A stretch of DNA of 24,942 bases from Candidatus Flexifilum affinis (GTDB taxonomy: Bacteria; Chloroflexota; Anaerolineae; Aggregatilineales; Phototrophicaceae). The stretch covers positions 1-24,942 of the forward strand of contig JADJPJ010000105.1 of the NCBI GenBank assembly GCA_016713325.1, in the 5' to 3' direction. Under the pieces are notes generated by a model, which worked only from the letters and a program-made list of their open reading frames with translations, was not told the origin of the DNA and did not search any database. The translations under genes were made by a program, and so were the position numbers. Below are positions 7,947 through 16,467 of the stretch, piece by piece (the first letter of the stretch is position 1; the number at the start of each line of letters is the position of its first letter).

Positions 7947-10533
7947 ATGAAACGTCTTCACCTAATCGTACCTCTTGTGGTTCTCCTTCTCAGCCTCGCC
8001 CTTCCCGCCGCTGCACAGGACGAAACGCCGATCTGTAACCCGCAGCTCCCGCCGCGCCTGGACTACGGCGTGGCCGGCCTCGTCACCCGGACCGATAATC
8101 CGACGCCCGTGCGCGTCCGCGAGCAGCCGAGCACCGGCGCACCGGTTGCCGCCATGCTCGACGAGGGTTCGCGCTTCATCGTCATCGGCTATCTCCCCAC
8201 CTGCGCCGATGGCATCACCTGGTGGCAGATCACCACCGGCGACACCCCCTACGCCAGCGGCGAGGGGATCATCGAGGGCTACGTCGCCGAGGGGGTCGAG
8301 GAGACTTATTTCATCGAGCCGTACACCCCGGCGCTGGCGCTGCCTGCCGGGCAGATCCCGGTAGCCGGCCCGCCGCAGATCACGCCGTTCAGCAACCCTC
8401 TGCCGACGGTGCCGCCGGTCAGCGCTATGCCGATACTGCAAGACTCCTTTGCGCAGTGGACGTGGCCGCCGGAGACCTACATCGACGACTTCGAAACTCC
8501 CGATCCGCTGAAGCTGACGCTGCCGGTCGCCTACGCCGGAAACATGCCGTCCCTGCCGATCGATCTCAGTCAGGTCGCCTATCTGGACGGCGCCGGGCTT
8601 TCGCCGGCCCAGCTTGGGGCCCTGTCGCGCAATGGCTTCGTCGTGGTGCCCGCCGGGCGCTCCTGGCCGGAGCAGTCGCTCTGGCAGGACAACGCCACCG
8701 GCCGCTCCAACTACATCTCGACCGACATGATGCTGAGCAATCTCTACTACATCTACCGCTACACATTGATGTATCTGGAGACCAGCACGTTTTACAACCA
8801 GTTGGCGACCATCGCCTCGCAGGGGTTCCTCCAGGCGCAGGCGCAGTGGCAAACGGCCAGGGATACCCCGCTGGAGGAAGCTGCCCGTAACGCCGCCCTC
8901 TACTACGCGGTCATGCTGATGCTGCTGAATGATGGCGAAGAGGCGCTGTTCGGCGACACACTGACAGCCGAGTTCTACCGTGACTTCATCAGCGTCTTCC
9001 CGTCCGAGACGCTCGCCGCCGCTGACCCCGAGCTGCTCACCCTGGCGCATCCGATCGCGGCGGGGATTCGCGCTGCGAAGGGAAGCGCGCCGATCCCCTT
9101 CCTGGAGAACTACGACGAGGACTTCGGACTGTACGCGCCGCGCAGCCACTACGAGAACGATGCCCTGCTCGGCAGTTACTTCCGCGCCATCACCTGGCTG
9201 GGACGCATCACCTTCCGGCTGGACAGCGCCGCTGATACGCTGGCCGGCCTGCTCGTGCTGCGAGCGATGGCGGGCAGCGAGGCGGCTCTGACGGCCTGGA
9301 CGAATTTTAACGACACCATCGAATTCCTGATTGGTCCCTCGGACAACCTGCGGCCGACCGATCTGCTGCCCATTGCCCGCCCGCTCTACGGTGACGATCT
9401 GCCGCTCGAAGCGCTGGGTGACTCGGCAACTCTGGAAGCCTTCCGCGCCGCCGCGCGAGAACTGCCCCCGCCACGCATCAACAGCCTGCAGCTCGATGCC
9501 GGCACGTCGGCCGAGGATATGCGCGAGGCCGGGCGCGGCTTTCGCCTGTTCGGCGGCCGCTATACGCTCGATGCCGAGTACTTCCAACGCCTGATGGACC
9601 CGGATGTGCCGGGTCGCGCGCTGCCCACCGGCCTGGATCTGGCGGCGGCCTTCGGGTCGGATGCCGCCTACGCCCTGCTGGAAGAGGCCGGGCTGACCAG
9701 CTTTGCCGACTACATCCCGGCGCTCTCCGCCCTGCGCGAGCAGACGGCCTCCATCGCGCCGGATAGCTGGATGGAGAATGCCTATGGAAGCTGGCTGTGG
9801 GCGCTCCAGCCGCTGCTGAACAACGATCCGGCGCTGGAGCCGCCGCTGATGGCCACCGACGCCTGGCAGCGCCGCGAGATTAGCACTGGCGCTGGCCAGT
9901 TGGACGGCCCTCAAGAACGCGACCGCGGCCTATACGCTGCTGCCCGGCGGCCTGGGTGGGGGCGGCGAAACGGTGGAACTGACCACCTACACCACGTTCG
10001 AGCATAATCCGCTGGTCTTCGCGCGCATCGCCATTCTCTGCAATCTCCTGGCTTCCGGCCTGGAGGCGCGCGGTTTCGACCAGTACATGATGGGTTCCGT
10101 AGTGAGACAGGCACGCACCAATGCCGTGCTGTCGGCCATTTCCGCCGATGCGGCGCGGCGCGAGATCGCCGGTGAGTCGATCCCGGATGAGGTGCAGTGG
10201 TTCTTCCAGGAACGATTCCGCAGCGCCTACGGCTATGTGCGCATCGATCTGATGCAGTACGATGGCGACCCGCCGCGCAACGTCGCGGTCTCCGCGCTCG
10301 TGGCGACCAGCCGGGCCGGCTATTTGCAGGAGGGCGTCGGCCTGATCGACGATCTCTACGTGGTCAGCGACCGGCCGGAGGGCTTGCAGCTTGTGCGCGG
10401 TCCCGTCTACAGCTACTACGAGTGGGTCGACACCAGCGGCCAGGCGATGACCGACTCCGTCTGGCGCGATCAGTTGGATGCCGGGACGAACCCGCCGCGA
10501 CCGACATGGGTGGATCTGTATCTCGTGCCGTGA
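7947..10533 (+). CDS. secreted SH3b-DUF3160 protein
   Basis: A large exported protein of unknown function. ATG 7947 follows GCGAGGAACGCC. Residues 1-23 form a signal peptide (MKRLHLIVPLVVLLLSLALP, cleavage after PAAA). Residues about 45-115 are a bacterial SH3 domain (TPVRVREQPSTGAPVAAML, then GSRFIVIGYLP and TWWQITTGD), which may bind cell wall. From about 200 to the end it matches DUF3160: LSRNGFVVVPAG, STDMMLSNLYYIYRYTL, PRSHYENDALLGSYFRAITW and WLGRITFRL. A frameshift near 9890-9970 joins the last 187 codons (TYTTFEHNPLVFARIAIL to WVDLYLVP, TGA 10531-10533). About 862 residues. No catalytic motif is recognised. It lies 104 bp after the Nudix gene. Confidence 0.85.
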
Positions 10534-10540
10534 TCCTTTA

Positions 10541-10569
10541 TATCGACTTTGCCTGCCAGGTGTTACAAT
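10541..10569 (+). promoter_or_regulatory. candidate promoter for small membrane protein
   Basis: TACAAT at 10564-10569, 49 bp before the small gene's ATG, is a good -10 box. The best -35 candidate, TCGACT at 10543-10548, is a 4/6 match at 15-bp spacing, so support is modest. Confidence 0.3.
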
Positions 10570-10617
10570 GGGAACGCTTTCGTCAACAAACGAGTGGTTC
10601 AGGAAAGGCTGCCTCTG

Positions 10618-10809
10618 ATGGATACCCTGGTAGGCTGGATTATCATTGCCGTTGCCGCACTGACCGTCGCCGGCACTATCCTTATGGTGGCGAACGAGAA
10701 GATCGAGCACGAAGAGCACTTCATCCCTCCTGCGTCACCGGATGAAGAAGCCGCGCACGCGGCGCGGCAGAACGGTGGACGCGACATCGCCGCCAACGAG
10801 ATCTCCTGA
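10618..10809 (+). CDS. small one-helix membrane protein
   Basis: A 63-residue protein that is intact in this sequence. ATG 10618 gives MDTLVGWIIIAVAALTVAGT; one helix spans residues about 4-24. It is followed by a charged cytoplasmic-looking tail (NEKIEHEEHFIPPASPDEEA) ending at TGA 10807-10809. AGGAAAGG lies 11-18 nt upstream, somewhat far for a ribosome binding site. A longer frame begins at 10549 but would start inside the likely promoter, so I prefer 10618. I do not recognise the family. It sits between the DUF3160 gene and a strong hairpin, so it is probably its own transcript. Confidence 0.6.
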   Translation: MDTLVGWIIIAVAALTVAGTILMVANEKIEHEEHFIPPASPDEEAAHAARQNGGRDIAANEIS

Positions 10810-10857
10810 CGGCCGCGGCCGTCCCTTCGTCCCCATTCCAATACGGTTGTGCAGCAG

Positions 10858-10890
10858 GCCGCCAGGGAGTATTCTCCCTGGCGGCTTGGT
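10858..10890 (+). terminator. 12-bp stem hairpin, probable terminator
   Basis: Arms 10858-10869 (GCCGCCAGGGAG) and 10874-10885 are perfectly complementary around a TATT loop, followed by TTGGT. The T-run is short, but the stem is strong and it lies 49 bp after the small gene and 32 bp before the YfhO-like start. Confidence 0.6.
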
Positions 10891-10916
10891 GAACCCCCCA
10901 CTGGTTCCCACGACGC

Positions 10917-13900
10917 ATGTCCCAACGGAGAGTCCTTCCTGATCTGCTTGTTGCGCTGGCCCTCCTGGCGCTGACGCTTCTCGCCTATCACCGACTCGCC
11001 TTCTCTGACTGGATCATGGCGCGCGGCGACACCTTCAGCTACCACTACCCCTACTGGCAGATCCGCGCCGAAGCCTTTCGCGCCGGCCGTCTGCCGCTGT
11101 GGACTCCCGACCTGTTCATGGGCGCGCCGCTGCTGGCCAACCCGCAGATCGGCACGTTCTACCCACCCAACTGGCTGGTTGCCCCGCTCGATCCGCCCGA
11201 CGCGGTGCGGGTCAGCGCCATCGGCCACGTCTTCTGGGCGGCGCTGGGCGCCTATCTGCTGGCGCGACGGGCGCTGGGAGTCGGCCGGCCGGCGGCGCTG
11301 ATCGGGGCCGTCGGCTTCGCGCTGGGCGGGCACCTCGGCGCGCATGTCGAGCAGATCAACCAGCTTCAGGGGGTTGGCCTGGCTGCCCTGGCTGCTGGTG
11401 TTGTTGGATGCAAACCTCACCCCACTCGCTTCGCTCGTCACTCTACAGGTGAACCCTCTCCTCTCCCGCCCCTGGGGAGAGGGGGCCCAGGGTGAGGTTA
11501 CTTTCCTTCTCCTCGCCGTGGCCTGGGCGCTGCAAATCTTCAGCGGACACACGCAGACGGTGTTCATCAGCGGGGTGGCGCTCGGCCTGTATGCGCTGTG
11601 TACCCGCCCCGTCCGCGGGCTGCTGACGCTGGCCGCTGCGGGCGTCGCCGCCGTGCTGCTGGCGCTGCCACAGCTCATCCCGACGCTGGAACTCGCCAGC
11701 CTGTCCAACCGCAGCGGCGGCTTCAACGTCAATCAGGCGACGGCCTTCTCCTTCAGTCCGTTTGTGACCGGGCGCGGCCTGCTGCCCAGCTACGACCGCA
11801 TGATCTTCAGCGAATACATCGCCTATCCCGGCATCCTCATGCTGGCCCTGGCGTGGGTGGGGGGTGTTTGGGAGACCTCACCCGAACCTCACCCCCACTC
11901 GCTTCGCTCGTCTCCCCCTCTCCGCACGGAGAGGGGGCTGGGGGGTGAGGTTACCGATGCGGGTGAGGTTCGGACAGGGCAAGCCCTTTCCCTACGCTTT
12001 CGCGCTGAGCAGGCGACAGCAGCGCTCGAGCGCTCAGACCAACACGCCGACGGTTCCCCCTCTCCCCGCGTGCGTGGGAGAGGGTCAGAGGTGGGGGCCG
12101 TGGACAACGCAGGCCCTGTCCCTACTCCGCCGGATTTTCGCGAACCCATCGACGCGCTGGATCGTGCTGGTGGGGGTTGGCCTGTTCCTGGCCTACGGGC
12201 TGTACAACCCGATCTATCTGGCGCTGGCCGGTCTGCCGGGCTTCAATCTGTTCCGTGTGCCGGCGCGCTGGCTGGCGTTGTTCTCCCTGGGCGTGGCCAT
12301 GCTGTCGGCGCTGGGCGCGGAAGCCCTGCTGCGATCCGCTGTCGCGTGGAGATGGCGCGCTGTGCCCCTGCGCCGTGCGGCCGGCTTCGCCGTCGTCATC
12401 GTCGCGCTGATGGCCTGGCGCCACTGGCCGCGAGCACTCCGGATCAGACGCCGACCTACCCGCCGGAGCTGATTACCTGGGCCGGTTGGGGTGTCGCGCT
12501 GGCCCTCGGCATGGTGATAGTGCTGATAGCAGGCAGCGAGCGGCCGCGCAATAGCGCGCCACTACAATATGAGGGCGTAGGGACGCTACTGCGTGTCCGT
12601 CGACTTTCAGGCCTGCACCCGGGGAACGGTATACTCCTCCTCGCCGCCGTGCTCGAACTGCTGCTGGCCTCTGGCGCGCTGGCCTACAACCAGCTTGTGC
12701 CGCCGGATGCCTTTCGGCACAGCGCTTCAGTATCAGCCAGATGACGGTTTACACGGAGGAGAGCGCAGCCAGGGGCGCGCCGTCGGGCCGGCTGCTCAGC
12801 CCGAGCGATCTGCGCTTCGACCCCGGCGACCGCGCGGCTCTGGAAGCGCGCTACGACGCCCTGGGCATCACTGGCGAGGCGCGGGCGCTGGCCTTCGACA
12901 CCATCAAGCTCAAGGAGGTGCTGGCCGCCAACCAGCCGCTGCTGTGGGGCATCCCTCGATCGACGGCTTCGACGGTGGTCTGCTGCCGACGGGCTATTAC
13001 ACCGCCTTCACCTCGCTGCTGCTGCCGGAGGGATGCTGCGCACGCTCGACGGACGGCTGCGCGAGATCTCTACGACGATTCCTGCGGCGGTCCCTGCATC
13101 CCGGACGAGCGCTGGCTGCGGCTGACCGACACGCGCTACCTGCTGACCGACAAGGTCTACGATCTGGTGCGCGAAGGCGTCTTTTACGACACGGCGCTGC
13201 CCATGGCAGGCGCTGCGATCTACCCGAACCGGACCGGCTTCCCCGCCTCGGCGGTCGAGGTGCTCTATGCGTGCACCGGCGATCCCTGCGCCGCCCCTGA
13301 AGTGACCGCCGGCGGTCTCGTGCTTCAGGCCGTCCTCACTGATGTGCCCGGTCGATCGCTATCGGATGGCGCGCTACCCCTGGGTCGGACGAGCCGGTCG
13401 GGTCGATCGCCGTTGCCGGCGAAACGAACACCCTGACCCGAGCGGTCACGCTGGTCAACCCGGCGGACGAGACGTTCGAGCAGTTGGCTCCTGACCCGTT
13501 CCGGCGTATCCTGTCGTCGGACATCAAACTCTATGAGCAGGAAACGCTGCCCAGGGGCATTCGTTGTGACGGCGCCACCGCGCTGCGTGAGCGACGATCT
13601 ATGGGACAGAAGAGGCGCTTGAGGCGATGCGCCCCTGGCCTTCGATCCGGCTCTGGATCTGATCCTGGCCGGCGCGGCCTGTGATGGGGACGACGCGCTG
13701 ACCGATCCCACAGGTCTATCCCCGGCGTCGGTCGGATTTGTGTCGTATCTGCCGGAGCGTATCGAACTGCGGGTTGAGACGGACGCGCCGGGCCTGCTGC
13801 TGCTGGCGGATGCCTACTACCCCGGCTGGACCGCGACGGTCGACGGCCAGCCGGCCCCGGTCTATCGCGCTGACGTGATGTTCCGCGCCGTGCCCGTTCC

Positions 13901-14059
13901 CGCCGGATCGCACGAAGTCGTCTTTGACTACCGGCCCTGGTGGCTGCCCGGCATTCTGATCGGGGTGGGGCACTGTGGCTGCTGGCGATCGGCGCTGCAA
14001 TTCTTCTTAAGGTTCGGACATTTCGCAAATCTCAAGACAAGTCGGAGAATCTGTCATGA
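10917..14059 (+). CDS. YfhO-family membrane protein, frameshifted and repeat-laden
   Basis: A large polytopic membrane protein of the YfhO family, related to GT-C glycosyltransferases and thought to act on lipid-linked sugars. ATG 10917 gives MSQRRVLPDLLVALALLALT. The loop after the first helix has MARGDTFSYHYPYWQIR and LPLWTPDLFMGAPLLANPQ, then GTFYPPNWL, all typical. Helices continue (GRPAALIGAVGFALGG, LLLAVAWALQIFSGHTQTV), then NPIYLALAGLPGFNLFRVPA. The C-terminal beta domain has AYYPGWTATVDGQPAPVYRA and AVPVPAGSHEVVFDYRPWW, and a last helix (LLAIGAAILLKVR) leads to TGA 14057-14059. About 1,045 residues. Frameshifts lie near 11370, 12440, 12715, 12950, 13070, 13350, 13600 and 13970. At least three palindromic repeats interrupt it between 11413 and 12125. 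Confidence 0.85.
11413..11499. repeat. palindromic repeat element R1, in frame within YfhO-like gene
   Basis: Outer arms AACCTCACCC (11413-11422) and GGGTGAGGTT (11490-11499) are perfectly complementary, and an inner arm pair CTCTCC/GGAGAG lies around 11463-11481. The element is 87 bp, exactly 29 codons, and is read through as ANLTPLASLVTLQ...QGEV, unlike anything in the family. It shares a 19-nt word, CCCACTCGCTTCGCTCGTC, with R2. Confidence 0.85.
11882..11973. repeat. nested palindromic repeat element R2 within YfhO-like gene
   Basis: Three nested perfect arm pairs: CCGAACCTCACCC (11882-11894) with 11961-11973; AACCTCACCCCC (11885-11896) with 11941-11952; and CCCCCTCTCC (11914-11923) with GGAGAGGGGG (11928-11937) around a GCAC loop. 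It shares the CCCACTCGCTTCGCTCGTC word with R1. The 92 bp is not a multiple of three, and the reading frame differs on its two sides. Confidence 0.88.
11973..12125 (+). repeat. 23-bp imperfect direct repeats bracketing R3
   Basis: Copies at 11973-11995 and 12103-12125 match at 19 of 23 positions (GACAGGGCAAGCCCTTTCCC and GACAACGCAGGCCCTGTCCC, each followed by TAC). Between them lies R3. They could be target-site or recombination footprints, or two diverged copies of a short repeat. Confidence 0.6.
12058..12084. repeat. palindromic repeat element R3 within YfhO-like gene
   Basis: CCCTCTCCC (12058-12066) and GGGAGAGGG (12076-12084) are perfectly complementary around a 9-nt loop. This is the same GGGAGAGGG core as in R1 and R2, without the outer AACCTCACC arms. 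Confidence 0.75.
12573..12603. repeat. candidate degenerate palindrome R4 (GTAGGGACGC type)
   Basis: GGACGC (12580-12585) is followed by TACT and then GCGTGTCC, giving an imperfect stem. Translation across it (YEGVGTLLRVRRLSG) does not look like the hydrophobic family sequence on either side, so it may be another insertion. Confidence 0.4.
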
Positions 14060-14226
14060 ATCTGAAGACCTGTTTCGGTCTTCGGCTCCCGAATCCTTGA
14101 CAAGAACCAAATGGTGTAAAGGATCTGATAAGGTTTGGCACAACCTCTTTACGTCTGGCGCAGTTAATAGTACATTTGGAAGGGTAGCAATTCATCCATG
14201 AAGATGGAGGATAGAGGTTTATCGTA
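14060..14226 (+). promoter_or_regulatory. spacer with 7-bp hairpin upstream of receiver gene
   Basis: GAAGACC (14064-14070) and GGTCTTC (14077-14083) form a perfect hairpin just after the YfhO stop, without a T-run. TTGACA at 14097-14102 is a perfect -35 box, but no good -10 follows at 16-18 bp. GGAGG at about 14204-14208 and AGAGG at 14212-14216 precede the receiver ATG. Confidence 0.35.
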
Positions 14227-14658
14227 ATGTTGGACAAATTCCGGGTTCTCATCGTAGAAGACAACGCCGACCTGCTGCTTTTGTACAGCAAGACGATGAG
14301 ACCTTGGGCCTTGAAATCGATCCGGTGACCAGCCTGGCCAATGCCCGTGAACTGGTTACACGGCGTCACTACGACCTGATCATCTGCGACGTGCGTCTGG
14401 GTGGCGATCGCTGGCACCGAACTGCTGCGCTATCTGAAGGCCAAAGAGATCGAAGGCGCCGAGGTCATCATCGTCTCGGGCGAAGACCACTATCGCGACG
14501 CCTGCCGCCAGATCGGCTTCGATCTGTTTCTCTCCAAACCGGTGTCGATGCGCGAACTCAAGACGCTGGTCACCCGCCTGCTGTCGCCGCGCCTTGAGTC
14601 GATTTCTCAGCCTGCCGCAGTCACCGCGCCTTCCACGAGCCTGCCGCGCGTCATCTGA
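14227..14658 (+). CDS. stand-alone response regulator receiver, frameshifted
   Basis: A CheY-like phosphoacceptor domain without an output domain; it would be phosphorylated by a histidine kinase and signal by protein contact. ATG 14227 gives MLDKFRVLIVEDNADLLLLY with the acidic pair ED. After a frameshift near 14300 it reads LEIDPVTSLANARELV, then HYDLIICDVRLG with the phosphoacceptor Asp. After a second shift near 14403 it reads ELLRYLKAKEIEGAEVIIVS with the switch Ser, then FDLFLSKPVSMRELKTLV with the conserved Lys, then a Pro/Ser-rich tail to TGA 14656-14658. About 143 residues. No kinase gene is in the window. Strong bidirectional terminator follows. Confidence 0.88.
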
Positions 14659-14694
14659 ATCTGTGCGCTGACGCGCGCTGTTTGAAGACAGGGC

Positions 14695-14732
14695 AAAAAA
14701 CGCCCTGGCCAACCGGCCAGGGCGTTGTTTTT
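14695..14732. terminator. bidirectional rho-independent terminator
   Basis: Arms 14699-14710 (AACGCCCTGGCC) and 14715-14726 pair perfectly around AACC. AAAAAA precedes and GTTTTTC follows, so it can terminate both the receiver gene (+) and the PA14/SH3b gene (-), which converge here. Confidence 0.93.
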
Positions 14733-14734
14733 CG

Positions 14735-15840
14735 CTAGGTGCGTCCGCGTTCGCGCGAAGGGCACGACTGCCTCTCATCTCGCGGCCCACCTTCGATGAT
14801 CTTCATCTTCACGAAACCGCTGGCCACCCAGCCCACCGTGCCCCGCCAGATCACCTTGTACCAGCCGTCGCGCGTCTGCTCCAGGATCGGCAGCAGGTCG
14901 CCCCAGGGATGCGTCCGATCTGCGTCGAGAGCACATTAGGCTCGGCGCGCAGACGCAGGGTGGCCTCGCTCTGGCCGACCACGCCGGTCTGAGAGGCCGG
15001 ATCGCCGGCAGTGACGAACGGGTTGGTGATCGGCGCGTTGAAGCTGTTGCCATTGATGTTGAAGTAGTAGTGCCAGACCCACCCCTGCGTGTTGCTGAGC
15101 TGGATCAGATACCAGAGCGAGTTTTCGTCGCGACCGAGCACCTGGTAGGTCTGCCCGCGCAGCACGCGGTCAACGACCGGTGCGCCCAGGAACGGACCTG
15201 ACCGGACCAGCAGCACCTGCGCGCGAATGACGGTGCCGCTCAGCGCGCCCGGGGGGATGGCCGGCAGCGGCGTCGGTGGGATGCGTGAGGCGGTCAGCGT
15301 CGGGCCGGCGGTGACGAACCCGCCGCCTGGGATCGACGTCCCCACACCGGGGGTGACGCCGCCGCTGATCAGGAACCACTGGAACTGGAGCGCCGCCTGA
15401 TCGATGCCCTCGAAGTATTCCACCACCAGCGAGTGCGTGCCCGCCGTCAGGGTGTACTGGAAGCGGTCGGTGGTCAGCGCGCGGCCGATGTAGCGGTCGA
15501 GCACCAGCACGCCGTCGATGAACACGCGCACGCCGTCATCGGACGAGACGATGAATTCGTACGTCCCGGCATTGAAAAGCTGGACGGAGGAGTAGCGCGC
15601 CGAGAAGTTGTCGTCATTGACCACTCCCGGCCGCGGGCTGGACGAACCCAGTTGAAGTTGATGCCACTCGCCAGCGCTCCCGGACAGTACAGGACTGCCG
15701 GACAGGTCGGTATTGTTGAAATACTGCGCCGTCCAGCCCGTGCCGAACTCCTGCGCCACGTCGGCGTTGATCATCACCGCCGCGCTGATCAGCACCATCA
15801 GCAGGGCCAGTGTCAAGCCAAGTCTACGCAAGTTCATCAT
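14735..15840 (-). CDS. secreted PA14-SH3b-SH3b protein, frameshifted near C-terminus
   Basis: An exported, probably carbohydrate- or cell-wall-binding protein. ATG 15840 (or the adjacent 15837) follows GAGGAAGGG. An N-terminal signal/anchor (LRRLGLTLALLMVLISAAVM) leads to a PA14 domain at residues about 30-165: GWTAQYFNNTDLSGSPV, SSDDGVRVFIDGVLVLDRY (the DDG.R...DG signature) and GTHSLVVEYFEG, then ALQFQWF. A Pro/Thr-rich linker follows (ASRIPPTPLPAIPPGA). SH3b 1 is at about 215-275 (QTYQVLGRDENSLWYLIQLS) and SH3b 2 at about 295-355 (ATLRLRAEPNVLSTQIGRIP, then after a frameshift near 14905 GWYKVIWRGTVGWV). Stop at TAG 14735-14737; about 368 residues. It shares SH3b modules with the DUF3160 protein. 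Confidence 0.85.
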
Positions 15841-15977
15841 CCCATCCCTTCCTCACCTTGAGCGATGCAGGCGTCGTGATGCAATCAGTACCAGCCAACG
15901 ACCATATAGCGAAGTATACACCGCACACCGCGGGGCGCACCTGCTCCACAGTGAGACGATAGTCATGGCCCAGCCGA
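15841..15977. other. spacer between cyclophilin and PA14/SH3b genes
   Basis: A 137-bp spacer. On the minus strand it contains TATACTTCGCTATATGG (about 15904-15920), an AT-rich stretch that could hold a -10 (TATACT) for the PA14 gene, but no paired -35 was found. No gene is seen. Confidence 0.3.
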
Positions 15978-16332
15978 TTACGATTCGACGATCGTCACCG
16001 TCTGCATGGTATCGCCCTGACGTCAGCACGCCGGGGCCATCGTGCTTGAGACGCAGAGCGCTCGCTTCGTCATTCCACTTGTAACCAGGGCCACCGCGAC
16101 CGGTGCCGGTCGGGTCGCCACCCTGGATGACAAAGTTGTTGATCACGCGGTGGAAGACCACGCCATCATAAAAGCCTTCGCGGGCCAGAAAGACGAAGTT
16201 GTTGACGGAGATCGGCGCCTGCGCGGTGTAGAGTTCGACTTCGATCAGGCCCTGGTTGGTCTGGATCTGCGCCTTGTAGTTCTTCTTCGGGTCAATGACT
16301 ATCGCCGGAGCGGCATTGTAGCTTTTCGACAT
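15978..16332 (-). pseudogene. cyclophilin-type peptidyl-prolyl isomerase with internal core deletion
   Basis: A cytoplasmic cyclophilin (peptidyl-prolyl cis-trans isomerase). ATG 16332 gives MSKSYNAAPAIVIDPKKNY, then QIQTNQGLIEVELYTAQAP and VFHRVINNFVIQGGDP (FHR with the catalytic Arg), then GTGRGGPGYKW and RLKHDGPGVLT. At this point the family continues with MANAGPNTNGSQFFIT and the rest of the active-site barrel, but here the sequence jumps (with a frame change) straight to the C-terminal QGDTMQTVTIVES and TAA 15978-15980. Roughly 50 residues (about 150 bp), including the Q-FF substrate-binding segment, are missing. The product would be inactive. This may be a true deletion or an assembly collapse. 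Confidence 0.85.
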
Positions 16333-16375
16333 CAGCTTCAGCCTTCATACTTTGGAAGGAGAATCAGATGGTCCG

Positions 16376-16381
16376 ATTATA
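16376..16381 (-). promoter_or_regulatory. TATAAT -10 box for cyclophilin gene
   Basis: On the minus strand TATAAT lies 44 bp before the cyclophilin ATG and directly after the amt terminator. A matching -35 is not obvious. Confidence 0.45.
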
Positions 16382-16391
16382 GCAGCAGCGC

Positions 16392-16427
16392 AAAAAGGAC
16401 GCGCCTGCCGGGGCGGGCGCGTCCTTT
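16392..16427 (-). terminator. rho-independent terminator of amt
   Basis: Arms 16394-16405 and 16416-16427 (AAAGGACGCGCC / GGCGCGTCCTTT) are perfectly complementary with a 10-nt loop. On the minus strand the stem ends in TTTTT. It lies 41 bp after the amt stop. Confidence 0.92.
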
Positions 16428-16467
16428 GTGGAAAACGAACAGAAGCGGATGGAGACTGTGAGGGGGA

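Noticed and set aside
7962..9914. A 650-codon open frame on the minus strand
   Set aside because: It is the antisense shadow of the DUF3160 gene; its composition (Arg/Gly/Gln-rich, no family motif) is typical of a GC-rich shadow frame.
9880..10719. A 279-codon open frame on the minus strand
   Set aside because: Shadow of the C-terminal part of the DUF3160 gene and its spacer; no motif.
10808..10823. 16-bp perfect palindrome GACGGCCGCGGCCGTC
   Set aside because: A loopless GC palindrome overlapping a stop codon; no T-run, and the better hairpin lies 35 bp further on.
14097..14102. Consensus TTGACA as receiver gene promoter
   Set aside because: No acceptable -10 hexamer at 15-19 bp, so it is kept only as a weak note in the spacer entry.
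14135..14150. TTGGCAC-N-CTTT, resembling a sigma-54 -24/-12 site
   Set aside because: The -12 GC is missing and no sigma-54 activator is present in the window.
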